Counted from the first letter of the stretch, positions 1 to 5,182 are shown. The stretch: 5,182 nucleotides of DNA from JARRLC01 sp037387425 (GCA_037387425.1 JARRLC010000171.1:1-5182), one strand, 5' to 3'. The notes: generated by a model from the letters alone, not told the origin. Program-made: numbers and translations.

Positions 1-1373
1 GTTCCGTCTGGCCACGGCAATATGCCCCATTGCGAGGCGATTTCACCGGCTGCCGCGACGATAGCGAAACGCTTCGCCGCCCGCTCAATCTGGCCGTCTT
101 TATATTGAGCAGACGCTTGAGCGACGAATGCTTCCATCAGGCAGCGCGCTTCTGCAAAAGCGTCATCTGGCGCAGCAAGCAACTGCCGCAGAAACGCCCG
201 CGACGCATGGCCGTAATGCGTGTTGCAAGCCGCCTTGAGCGTGTCGGAGAAACCGGCGGGGGATGCGGCGCCGTGGATGTCCTCAAACGCTCCCATGCCC
301 GCCCGCGCATCGGCTTCAAGGTCAATGAGACGTGTTTCCTGGCCAGCCATGGCCGGAAGCCCGTCTTCGGCCATCTTGGCAGCCAGCGATACCTCGCCTG
401 TGCTCAAAAACAGCACGCGAAATTCAGCAGCGGGGCGGCCTTCGCCCGCAATGCCAGCGCGTTGTTTGCCAACGCCATTCGCCAGCATATAGGCGATTTT
501 CGCAGCCACTGTACCAGTCACTTGGCCCAGTTCATCCAGCAGAAACAGCGTGTCGCTGTGCTGCACCGCGCGCGCTTCCAATCCATTGTCCGTTGTCCGC
601 CAAGACTGCATGAAACCAGCCAGAGGGCCGCCACCCCAGACGCTGCCCGCTACTCGTAATGAGGAGGTTTTGCCGGTTGAGCTGTCGCCGCGCAGATGGA
701 AGCCGCCGCCCTCAATGTTAAGCGGCTGCAAAAACGGTCCGGCGAACGCGGCCGACAGAGCAAAGACCAGGCGCGAATTGCCAACGACCCTTGCCGCCAC
801 TTCGCGCCGCCATCCATCCAATGTACCGCATAGCTTGTAGGCGTGCGCAATAGGATGTTCCGGCTGATAAACGATGTGTTCCCCGGCATAGCCGCCGAAA
901 GCTTCATCCGGCAGGATGAATGTTGTTGGATTATACCATCCTGACCGTGTTGCGGTCCTCGCGCGTTGATGTCGTGTTGTCATAGCTAAGAGTGCGCGCA
1001 AGCGCTCCTTTCCTGGTTTTGATGCCGTAAGTCTAAGCCCCAGGTTGAACAGTAACGCCAGCCACTCCCCTCCTTCGCTCATGAATAATGCACGCGATAT
1101 TGCTTGTGTATGCCACACGTTATCTGGTGTTTTTACGCGGAGAAGCAGTCCCCATCCCTTTTCGTCTTCTCCGCGCGTCTCTGCGAGCACTTCTATAGGC
1201 GAACACAACCAGGCCCATACTTCGTCGCCATCTTCTGTCTTGCGTGGCGACAGAAATTCGATTGCGCCGTCTTTCAGATAGCGAAAGCCGTCTGGCAGCT
1301 TCGGGCGTTCTTGGCGTTCAACAGGTTTTAGCCGCGTTGTTTCCGCTATGGTGGTCATAGCTATCGCGTGCAT
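1..1373 (-). CDS. DUF927 family AAA+ ATPase / putative replicative helicase (3' partial)
   Basis: An uninterrupted frame runs from the ATG at 1373 to the left edge (457 full codons), so the C-terminus is missing. It matches the DUF927 pattern along its length: FRYLKDGAIEFL near the start, EVLAETR (61-67), TRSGWYNPTTFILPDE (142-157), NSRLVFALSAAFAGPFL (199-215), then Walker A GDSSTGKTS (229-237), VAGSVWG, SWRTTDNGLE (257-266), Walker B LFLLDELGQ (276-284, D280 and E281), ANGVGKQRAG, and LFLSTGE (321-327) as a sensor-like element. QETRLIDLEADA follows at 345-356. DUF927 proteins are AAA+ ATPases common in plasmids and integrated elements, often encoded beside or fused to Prim-Pols; a DNA-unwinding role is inferred from that linkage. 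It overlaps the Prim-Pol stop by 13 bp, indicating coupled translation. The first 140 codons use more ATA, TTA, CTA and AGA than the conserved core. Confidence 0.9.
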   Translation of the reverse strand, partial: MHAIAMTTIAETTRLKPVERQERPKLPDGFRYLKDGAIEFLSPRKTEDGDEVWAWLCSPIEVLAETRGEDEKGWGLLLRVKTPDNVWHTQAISRALFMSEGGEWLALLFNLGLRLTASKPGKERLRALLAMTTRHQRARTATRSGWYNPTTFILPDEAFGGYAGEHIVYQPEHPIAHAYKLCGTLDGWRREVAARVVGNSRLVFALSAAFAGPFLQPLNIEGGGFHLRGDSSTGKTSSLRVAGSVWGGGPLAGFMQSWRTTDNGLEARAVQHSDTLFLLDELGQVTGTVAAKIAYMLANGVGKQRAGIAGEGRPAAEFRVLFLSTGEVSLAAKMAEDGLPAMAGQETRLIDLEADARAGMGAFEDIHGAASPAGFSDTLKAACNTHYGHASRAFLRQLLAAPDDAFAEARCLMEAFVAQASAQYKDGQIERAAKRFAIVAAAGEIASQWGILPWPDG

Positions 1374-2359
1374 TTTGCGGTCCTCCGTGTGCGATCCTTC
1401 AACATCGGCAGCGGATCGTCTTTGGCCCGCGCCAGCCCCTTATGCAGCGTCGCCAGAACAGCGGGACGCCCGTCTTCTTTCAGCAGTCCGTTGGCCGCGC
1501 ATGCCTGAAGCGCGGCGGCTTCAAGCGCGGCGTAGGGTAAAATTCCGTGAAAAACGTAGCGGCCGAGCCCCGCCGCAAGCGCGAAAAGCGTGTTGTTGCG
1601 CCCGCCCTCACCCATCTCAGCAAGCGCTGCCGCTTTGCGCGCCAATCCAGCGCGCGCCGATGCTTTGAACCGCTTTTGCTCAAGCCCTACAGGCGGCGCC
1701 CCAGTTCTGATGCGCAACTCCGGCAGGTCGGTTTTCCGTGCACACCAGGGCTCAAGCGCTTCTTCAAGTTGCTCGGCGATGTTGGTCGGGAGTTCAGGCA
1801 GATGGTCTACTGAAACGGTTGCAAGCGTTTCTGCTGACAACCAGCCGTAATTATGCCCCGCAGGATGTGCCGAGGGCGGCAGAACTGTTTGCGTGCCGAC
1901 ACTCAAAAGGTCGAGGATGCCGCGCCGCTGAGTGTCAGCAAAATGCCTTGAGGTTATCGGCGCCGATGCGCGGTAGAAGGCGGTGAAGCCTTTCGCTCCA
2001 GTTTTTACGACCGGCGAGGCTGGGAGAACGGCGTTGATCGCGGCGCATTGCTCGGGGTCTACCGTATCCACATCGACAGCGACAACGCCGCCAAGCCCGA
2101 GCGCAATGCCGAGCGCGGCCGTTGGGTGTCGTGCGGCGTAATCCTGGATGCGAGCCAGTGTCAGCGGGGATGTGCAATAATCTGACCACGAAAGCAGAGC
2201 CGGACGTTTCGTACCGGGGATGATCGGTATTGGCGAATATCCGGCCGCATGAAGCTGTGCGGCGTGATCACGGAAGGGGTAAGCAATCTCACTTATACGG
2301 CCGAAATACGTTGAACCGGACTTGACAGAATCTGAGTATTCCCCATTGTTGTTGAACAC
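1361..2359 (-). CDS. Bifunctional primase-polymerase (Prim-Pol, archaeo-eukaryotic primase superfamily)
   Basis: 332 aa, GTG start at 2359 with GGGAGG 8 nt upstream, TAG stop at 1363-1361. Residues about 30-200 form the Prim-Pol domain: GYSPIPIIPGTKRP (40-53), TAALGIALG, the metal-binding pair VDVD (D96, D98), VKTGAKGFTAFYR (118-130), GILDLLSVGTQTVLPPSAHP (147-166) with a likely third acid at D150, and NYGW. Residues about 250-318 are an alpha-helical C-terminal domain of the type linked to Prim-Pols (GGRNNTLFALAAGLGRYVF, then LHKGLARAKDD). Such enzymes make primers, and often longer products, from NTPs or dNTPs for plasmid and phage replication. The nucleotide-contact His expected in the GxH strand is replaced by Thr126. 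There is no helicase domain; the overlapping downstream DUF927 gene and the upstream RepA-like ATPase could supply it. The family call is firm; activity is inferred. Confidence 0.92.
   Translation of the reverse strand: MFNNNGEYSDSVKSGSTYFGRISEIAYPFRDHAAQLHAAGYSPIPIIPGTKRPALLSWSDYCTSPLTLARIQDYAARHPTAALGIALGLGGVVAVDVDTVDPEQCAAINAVLPASPVVKTGAKGFTAFYRASAPITSRHFADTQRRGILDLLSVGTQTVLPPSAHPAGHNYGWLSAETLATVSVDHLPELPTNIAEQLEEALEPWCARKTDLPELRIRTGAPPVGLEQKRFKASARAGLARKAAALAEMGEGGRNNTLFALAAGLGRYVFHGILPYAALEAAALQACAANGLLKEDGRPAVLATLHKGLARAKDDPLPMLKDRTRRTAKCTR
1382..1386 (-). promoter_or_regulatory. Ribosome binding site for the DUF927 gene, inside the Prim-Pol gene
   Basis: The minus strand reads GGAGG, 8 nt before the ATG at 1373. 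It lies inside the final codons of the Prim-Pol gene. It favours the 1373 start over the in-frame ATG at 1358, which would be 23 nt away. Confidence 0.75.
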
Positions 2360-2612
2360 AGCGATGTCCTCCCTTCAAGTTGGTGCTTCGTCTGTTGATG
2401 TGACCCGCATGCGGTTGCGGTTCAAATTCGATACATTTCTGAGGTCCAACCGTTGCCGCGGTTTGGGCCTCTTTTCGTTTCTGCCCCCAGACAAACACTA
2501 ATGTTTCACGGCGTGGGGCGTTGCCTCTCCCGCACCTGTCGTATTGTTTTCAGGCTGCATCGACGGCTGTATGCGCTGTCTGAAACATCGGCTACCTGAC
2601 GCGCCAGCTTTG
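2360..2612. other. Non-coding leader upstream of the Prim-Pol gene
   Basis: I see no convincing gene in these 253 bp. There is a 10-bp perfect palindrome CCGCATGCGG at 2405-2414, followed by the tandem GCGGTT GCGGTT (2411-2422). An imperfect hairpin pairs CCAACCG (2446-2452) with CGGTTTGG (2459-2466). An 8-bp inverted repeat pairs ATGTTTCA (2501-2508) with TGAAACAT (2581-2588). No clear -35/-10 pair is visible on the minus strand, so whether the primase gene has its own promoter here or is read through from the ATPase gene cannot be told. Confidence 0.5.
2368..2373 (-). promoter_or_regulatory. Ribosome binding site for the Prim-Pol gene
   Basis: The minus strand reads GGGAGG, with 8 nt before the GTG at 2359. 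This decides a GTG start. The same GGAGGAC sequence and 8-nt spacer precede the DUF927 gene. Confidence 0.8.
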
Positions 2613-2614
2613 CC

Positions 2615-2647
2615 CATGTGTGCCATGTGTGCCACGTGGCACACATG
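2615..2647. repeat. 12-bp repeat family A, left cluster (two direct copies, one inverted)
   Basis: CATGTGTGCCAT lies at 2615-2626 and CATGTGTGCCAC at 2624-2635, overlapping by 3 bp, and the inverted copy GTGGCACACATG follows at 2636-2647. The first two also form a 9-bp tandem repeat, CCATGTGTG, at 2614-2622 and 2623-2631. These sequences are identical to two copies in the right cluster, about 228 bp away. Confidence 0.85.
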
Positions 2648-2648
2648 G
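2623..2648. repeat. 26-bp perfect palindrome
   Basis: The half-site CCATGTGTGCCAC (2623-2635) is followed directly by its exact reverse complement (2636-2648), centred on CACGTG with no spacer. It is built from two head-to-head copies of repeat A. It could bind a dimer as an operator or extrude as a cruciform. It is followed by GGGATACG rather than a T run, so it does not look like an intrinsic terminator. Confidence 0.9.
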
Positions 2649-2653
2649 GGATA

Positions 2654-2806
2654 CGACGGATAAAACGACGGCATTTCATCCGTCGGTCGTTCCGTCGGCG
2701 CCGTCGGCCATCCGTCGTTCATCCGTCGGCGATCCGTCGTAGATGCCTTAGAAAAACGTTGCTGAGCAAGGCTCGACGGCTTACCGACGGATGAACGCAA
2801 CCGTCG
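2654..2806. repeat. CCGTCG-core repeat family B, left and central block
   Basis: Forward CCGTCG cores start at 2680, 2692, 2701, 2712, 2723, 2734 and 2801; inverted cores (CGACGG) start at 2654, 2666, 2774 and 2785. One more inverted core lies just outside at 2561. Three belong to a longer 13-mer, TTCATCCGTCGGY: 2675-2687, 2718-2730, and inverted at 2783-2795. CCGTCGG is itself a dyad (CCG-T-CGG), so only the flanking TTCAT gives direction. About 0.2 such hexamers would be expected by chance on both strands of the 367 bp from 2561 to 2927, ignoring GC bias; sixteen are present. Confidence 0.85.
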
Positions 2807-2812
2807 TACTCT

Positions 2813-2866
2813 CATCTGTGCCACCATCTGTGCCACTCCCTCCATGTGTGCCATCATGTGTGCCAC
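2813..2866 (+). repeat. 12-bp repeat family A, right cluster (four direct copies)
   Basis: Copies are at 2813-2824 and 2825-2836 (both CATCTGTGCCAC), 2843-2854 (CATGTGTGCCAT) and 2855-2866 (CATGTGTGCCAC). They form two tandem pairs separated by 6 bp, giving a 12-18-12 bp spacing. The consensus is CATSTGTGCCAY. The pairwise arrangement resembles iterons. Confidence 0.88.
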
Positions 2867-2882
2867 CCCCATTCGTGGCGTT

Positions 2883-2927
2883 TTCATCCGTCGGTGCCGT
2901 CGGTGAACCGTCGGTTCATCCGTCGGC
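2883..2927 (+). repeat. CCGTCGG repeat family B, right block crossing the end of the ATPase gene
   Basis: Four CCGTCGG copies lie at 2888-2894, 2897-2903, 2908-2914 and 2920-2926. The first and last are within the 13-mer TTCATCCGTCGGY (2883-2895 and 2915-2927). The last 13-mer overlaps the TGA stop (2918-2916) and final codons of the ATPase gene. TGAACCG-T-CGGTTCA (2904-2918) is a 15-bp dyad ending on that stop codon. Confidence 0.85.
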
Positions 2928-4538
2928 GTGTGCTTTTTCTCTCTGCAACCGCCACACTCGCGGCTGTCCGAAACCGCCGCTGGAACTCTCAACCCCGAGA
3001 CGTTTCACAGCGCGATAAAGGGTGCGGACGGAGAAACCGGCCGCTTTCGCTTCGGCCTTCAACTCGGCCGCATCGCGTGGGCCTGAGCTGAGTGCCTGCC
3101 GCAACCAAGCGTCAACGCTGATCGGCTGGGTCTCATCACGAGTGACAGGAGACGGCCCGGCCGGAGCACTGGGCATGTCGGCGTCTGGCTCATCGATGCT
3201 TTGCCAGACGATGCGGCTGGTCTCGATGCCATCGACCGTCGCCCCCTTGATGCGGAAAAAGAGCCGCAGGTCGTCGCTGGCGCCGTTGATGCCTGCACAC
3301 ATGAGAGCGCGGCGTTTGCGTTTGATGTCCGGCTCTTCGTCGGCAGCGTCCGGCGCCACCACCCAGGCGGCGCGTGCGGCGCGGCGATAGGTGTCGGCGC
3401 CAGCAAATTGCGCTTCCAGAGATTGGCCAGAACGCTTGGGCGGATGAAGTACGCCAATCACTGCCGCGCCCGTCTTCGCTGCCCATTCCAAGAGCGGGCG
3501 CAACCGGCGGCGCACTTCCGCGTCATCCGTCGCGGCCTGACCGAAAAAGGCGAGCAAGGGTGATAGCGTCAGCAGCTTTACGCCGCCCAGTTGATCGAGC
3601 GAGGCCGCCACTGCCGCCATGTCTTCCGCCAGATTGAGCGGACCGTCTTTGGCATCACGCACCAGGATATTGTTGATGTCGGCACCTGCTGCGATAAGGC
3701 GTGGCACGATGGAAGAGGCCGCCTTGTCTTCCAACTCGAACACAGCAACGCGTCCGGCCTCACTTGTCTCACCCGTTGGCCAGGACAATCCGGCGCTGAT
3801 GCGTGCGGCGGCATCGAGCGTGATCTGCGTTTTGCCCGCCTTCGGCTGACCGCTGAGCAAGGTGAGCGCGCCCGACGGCACGACGCCAGGCCACAGCCAG
3901 TTTTCCGGCTCGGCGGTAATGGTGTTCGCTGCCGTGAAAAAGCTTGGCGGTGGCGCGGCTCCTACTGTGGAAGCGGCTGGGGCCGCAAAATCCGTGAGCA
4001 CGTTCAGCCGGTCTTTGATGAGGTGCACCAACTCGACCTTCGCGCCCTCGTTGACGATGCCGGGCAAGGGCAGCATATGCCCCAAGCTCATGCCACCAAG
4101 AAGCGCGGCAACACGGGCAGCCAGAGCTTCGGCGCGCTCAATCGGAACTTCGTTGATAAACCGCCAGGCAACATATACGCGCTGGCCTGCTTCCAGGCGC
4201 AGGAACGGCTTCGGCGTAAAGTCCTCCAGCGCTTGTGTTTGCCCTGGCAGCAGCTTGACGCCGAAATGCCGTGTGCCGCGCAAATGCCCGCGCACCAGCT
4301 TCACGCCGGTCACGCTCCCGTGGGTTTCGGCCGTCAGCAGCAAGACATTGCGGCCTTGCTTTTGCATTTTCATGATCCAGTCGGAGGCGGCGCCGTGAAG
4401 TTGCGGCGTGAACGTCACAACTGGCGTGCGTCCCCGGCCGCCCGCAGCCACCAGCGTCCATGGGTAGAGCGAGGTCCGGAAGTGTTCCAGGAAAGCGATA
4501 GACTGACGGCAATCACGCGGGGCGAAAAGGGAGAACAT
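2916..4538 (-). CDS. RepA-like replicative ATPase/helicase with degenerate primase-like N-terminus and C-terminal winged helix
   Basis: 540 aa from the ATG at 4538; a GTG at 4541 would add one residue but is too close to the ribosome binding site. Residues about 15-170 resemble a RepB-type primase domain: a predicted strand VLLLTAETHG, VYVAWRF, and the closing LPLPGIVN signature. No DxD or DxE acidic pair is visible where the catalytic one is expected. Residues about 212-400 form a RecA-fold ATPase of the RepA/AAA_25 type: Walker A GQPKAGKT at 230-237, FELEDK (267-272) matching the conserved LED element, a Walker B strand KLLTLSPLLAFFG (321-333), GVLHPP (362-367), and QFAGADTYRRAARAAWVV with the family's conserved Arg. 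Residues about 475-530 are a winged helix (VRTLYRAVKRLGV). Family members such as RSF1010 RepA are hexameric 5'-3' helicases; helicase activity here is inferred. The Walker B Asp is replaced by Ser. The last codons contain one copy of the 13-bp repeat. Confidence 0.88.
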   Translation of the reverse strand: MFSLFAPRDCRQSIAFLEHFRTSLYPWTLVAAGGRGRTPVVTFTPQLHGAASDWIMKMQKQGRNVLLLTAETHGSVTGVKLVRGHLRGTRHFGVKLLPGQTQALEDFTPKPFLRLEAGQRVYVAWRFINEVPIERAEALAARVAALLGGMSLGHMLPLPGIVNEGAKVELVHLIKDRLNVLTDFAAPAASTVGAAPPPSFFTAANTITAEPENWLWPGVVPSGALTLLSGQPKAGKTQITLDAAARISAGLSWPTGETSEAGRVAVFELEDKAASSIVPRLIAAGADINNILVRDAKDGPLNLAEDMAAVAASLDQLGGVKLLTLSPLLAFFGQAATDDAEVRRRLRPLLEWAAKTGAAVIGVLHPPKRSGQSLEAQFAGADTYRRAARAAWVVAPDAADEEPDIKRKRRALMCAGINGASDDLRLFFRIKGATVDGIETSRIVWQSIDEPDADMPSAPAGPSPVTRDETQPISVDAWLRQALSSGPRDAAELKAEAKAAGFSVRTLYRAVKRLGVESSSGGFGQPRVWRLQREKAHADG

Positions 4539-5182
4539 CACTCGCCCTCCTTCTGGTCTTCAAGGAGCGGCACGCCATTCGCCCCCATTTGAATGAGCGT
4601 CACATTGGCGTAAAAGCGCTGGTTCGACCGCCCGATCTTGCCGCCGATAGCCTGTACCGCTTCGTTCATGCGCTTGCCGAAAGTGATATAAGGCAGCACC
4701 GCCGCAACATTATTGAGCGCCGCCCACGCCTCATAATGGCTGTAAGCGTCTTTCGGCGTGATCTTGCCGCCTTGCTGGGCGGTCACGCAGGACTGAAACC
4801 ACATCTGCCAGCCGAGTTCCGGTTCGACGGCGGTCAGCGGCGAGGGTTCCAGCGTCACAGGGGTAACCGTTTCAGGCGGCTCGGGCGCAGGCGCTGGCTC
4901 TTGCGGCTCCGCAAGGATTTCGACGACACTGCGTGCGGTGATGGCCAGCCCCATGGCTGCCGACATCTCAATGAGAGCAGCGACGAAGATCGTGATAAGG
5001 CGCTCCCACACATCCGCTGACAGAACGCCCCCGACCATCCAGGCCAAGATGCTTGCTTGCGGATTGGCGCTGGTGCCAACCACGGCAAGGTTGTCGAGTT
5101 TCTGACGCTGGCGAGCAAGCTTGGTTTCAATGCGGGCAGCATCTCTGGCGGCAGCCAATTCCGCGCGAAGTTCGAAAACCGG
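4538..5182 (-). CDS. Membrane-anchored protein with winged-helix-like C-terminal domain (5' partial)
   Basis: The reading frame is open from the right edge for 214 codons to a TGA at 4540-4538, so the N-terminus is missing. Using visible residues: 1-30 is charged and helical, possibly the end of a coiled coil (AARIETKLARQRQKLD); about 62-81 is one likely membrane segment (LITIFVAALIEMSAAMGLAI, with an internal Glu); 92-121 is a Pro/Glu/Thr linker; about 124-198 looks like the winged-helix domain seen at the C-terminus of phage primases and regulators (WFQSC, Y-x-x-Y-x-x-W, then FGKRMNEAV and R-x-Y-x-N-V-x-L). I know similar TM-plus-winged-helix proteins from mobile elements but no established function. 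The stop overlaps the ATG of the helicase-like gene by one base, implying translational coupling. A role in tethering the replication complex to the membrane is speculation. The coding assignment is strong; the function is not known. Confidence 0.8.
   Translation of the reverse strand, partial: PVFELRAELAAARDAARIETKLARQRQKLDNLAVVGTSANPQASILAWMVGGVLSADVWERLITIFVAALIEMSAAMGLAITARSVVEILAEPQEPAPAPEPPETVTPVTLEPSPLTAVEPELGWQMWFQSCVTAQQGGKITPKDAYSHYEAWAALNNVAAVLPYITFGKRMNEAVQAIGGKIGRSNQRFYANVTLIQMGANGVPLLEDQKEGE
4546..4552 (-). promoter_or_regulatory. Ribosome binding site for the RepA-like ATPase gene
   Basis: The minus strand reads AAGGAGG, a full match to the anti-Shine-Dalgarno core. It lies 7 nt from the ATG at 4538 but only 4 nt from the GTG at 4541, so it favours the ATG. 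It sits within the last codons of the upstream gene. Confidence 0.8.

Larger units (their letters stand above)
2613..2927. other. Candidate iteron-type replication origin or Rep-protein binding region
   Basis: A 315-bp block between the ATPase and Prim-Pol genes is filled with two interleaved repeat families. From left to right: two overlapping 12-mers plus an inverted one forming a palindrome (2615-2648); a block of CCGTCG-core repeats (2654-2739); a 34-bp spacer without repeats that holds the short A-rich stretch TTAGAAAAACGTT (2748-2760); a further three CCGTCG cores (2774-2806); four 12-mers (2813-2866); four CCGTCGG copies (2888-2926). Dense direct repeats beside rep genes are the hallmark of iteron origins. 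No DnaA box matching TTATNCACA was found and no long AT-rich unwinding region is present, so origin function is an inference. Autoregulation of the operon by one of its DNA-binding products is the main alternative. Confidence 0.45.

Noticed and set aside
30..659. Plus-strand 209-codon frame at the left end
   Set aside because: It is opposite the DUF927 core, whose Walker motifs on the minus strand are unmistakable; this frame shows no family features.
940..965. TATAAT-like -10 box on the minus strand within the DUF927 gene
   Set aside because: It encodes W-Y-N in the conserved SGWYNP stretch and has no -35 sequence at a proper distance.
2446..2466. Hairpin as an intrinsic terminator after the repeat region
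   Set aside because: The stem is short and imperfect, and no T run follows it on either strand (on the plus strand only CTTTTCG several bases later).
2289..2498. Minus-strand 69-codon frame just upstream of and overlapping the Prim-Pol gene
   Set aside because: GTG start without a ribosome binding site, 71-bp overlap with a well supported gene in another frame, and no recognisable protein features.
2501..2588. 8-bp inverted repeat ATGTTTCA / TGAAACAT as ends of a small mobile element
   Set aside because: The arms are too short, with no target-site duplication and no coding content between them; chance is likely.
2813..2866. Sigma-54 promoters, because the minus strand repeats TGGCAC
   Set aside because: The -12 element TTGC is not found five bases after any of the TGGCAC copies.
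2613..2927. CRISPR array
   Set aside because: The units are 12-13 bp, occur in both orientations, and are spaced irregularly (0-60 bp) without unique spacers of constant length.
2498..2992. Minus-strand open frame of 164 codons spanning the repeat array
   Set aside because: It would start with TTG and has no Shine-Dalgarno sequence. It overlaps the ATPase gene by 77 bp, and the family B repeats fall in different frames within it. The composition (many Arg, His, Met, Pro, Thr) looks like translated repeat DNA. A translated family A peptide is still possible and is raised as a finding.
3591..4592. Plus-strand 333-codon frame opposite the ATPase gene
   Set aside because: Antisense shadow of a GC-rich gene; the sequence is Arg/Gly/His-rich without domain features, while the minus strand encodes clear ATPase motifs.

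Overview
The window is a replication module. Every gene I can support is on the minus strand, so transcription runs from the high coordinates to the low ones. The DNA is GC-rich and protein-dense, with strong GGAGG-type ribosome binding sites. The protein style resembles prophages, plasmids and integrative elements of Proteobacteria, perhaps Alphaproteobacteria; that placement is inference, since no rRNA, tRNA or housekeeping gene is present. No integrase, relaxase, partition or structural gene is seen, so the type of element (plasmid, phage-plasmid or integrated element) cannot be decided here.

Layout in order of transcription. (1) 5182-4538: 3' part of a gene for a protein with one predicted membrane segment, a proline-rich linker and a C-terminal winged-helix-like domain; it runs off the right edge. 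(2) 4538-2916: RecA/RepA-type hexameric helicase-like ATPase with an N-terminal domain resembling a degenerate RepB-type primase and a C-terminal winged helix. Its start overlaps the stop of gene 1 by one base. (3) 2915-2360: 556 bp with no convincing gene. It holds a dense array of two interleaved DNA repeat families and a 26-bp perfect palindrome. (4) 2359-1361: stand-alone primase-polymerase (Prim-Pol, archaeo-eukaryotic primase superfamily). (5) 1373-1: DUF927 family AAA+ ATPase/helicase, overlapping gene 4 by 13 bp and running off the left edge.

Together these look like a self-contained initiation set: a RepA-like ATPase, a primer-making Prim-Pol and a DUF927 helicase, with a candidate iteron origin lying between the ATPase and the primase. 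The repeat array is the most interesting part. Seven copies of a 12-bp motif (CATGTGTGCCAC-like) alternate with sixteen copies of a CCGTCG core, five of which belong to a conserved 13-mer, TTCATCCGTCGGY. The 13-mers are spaced out of codon phase, which argues for a role at the DNA level. Protein oddities are a Walker B position in the ATPase that reads Ser where Asp is usual, and a Thr at the expected nucleotide-binding His of the Prim-Pol.
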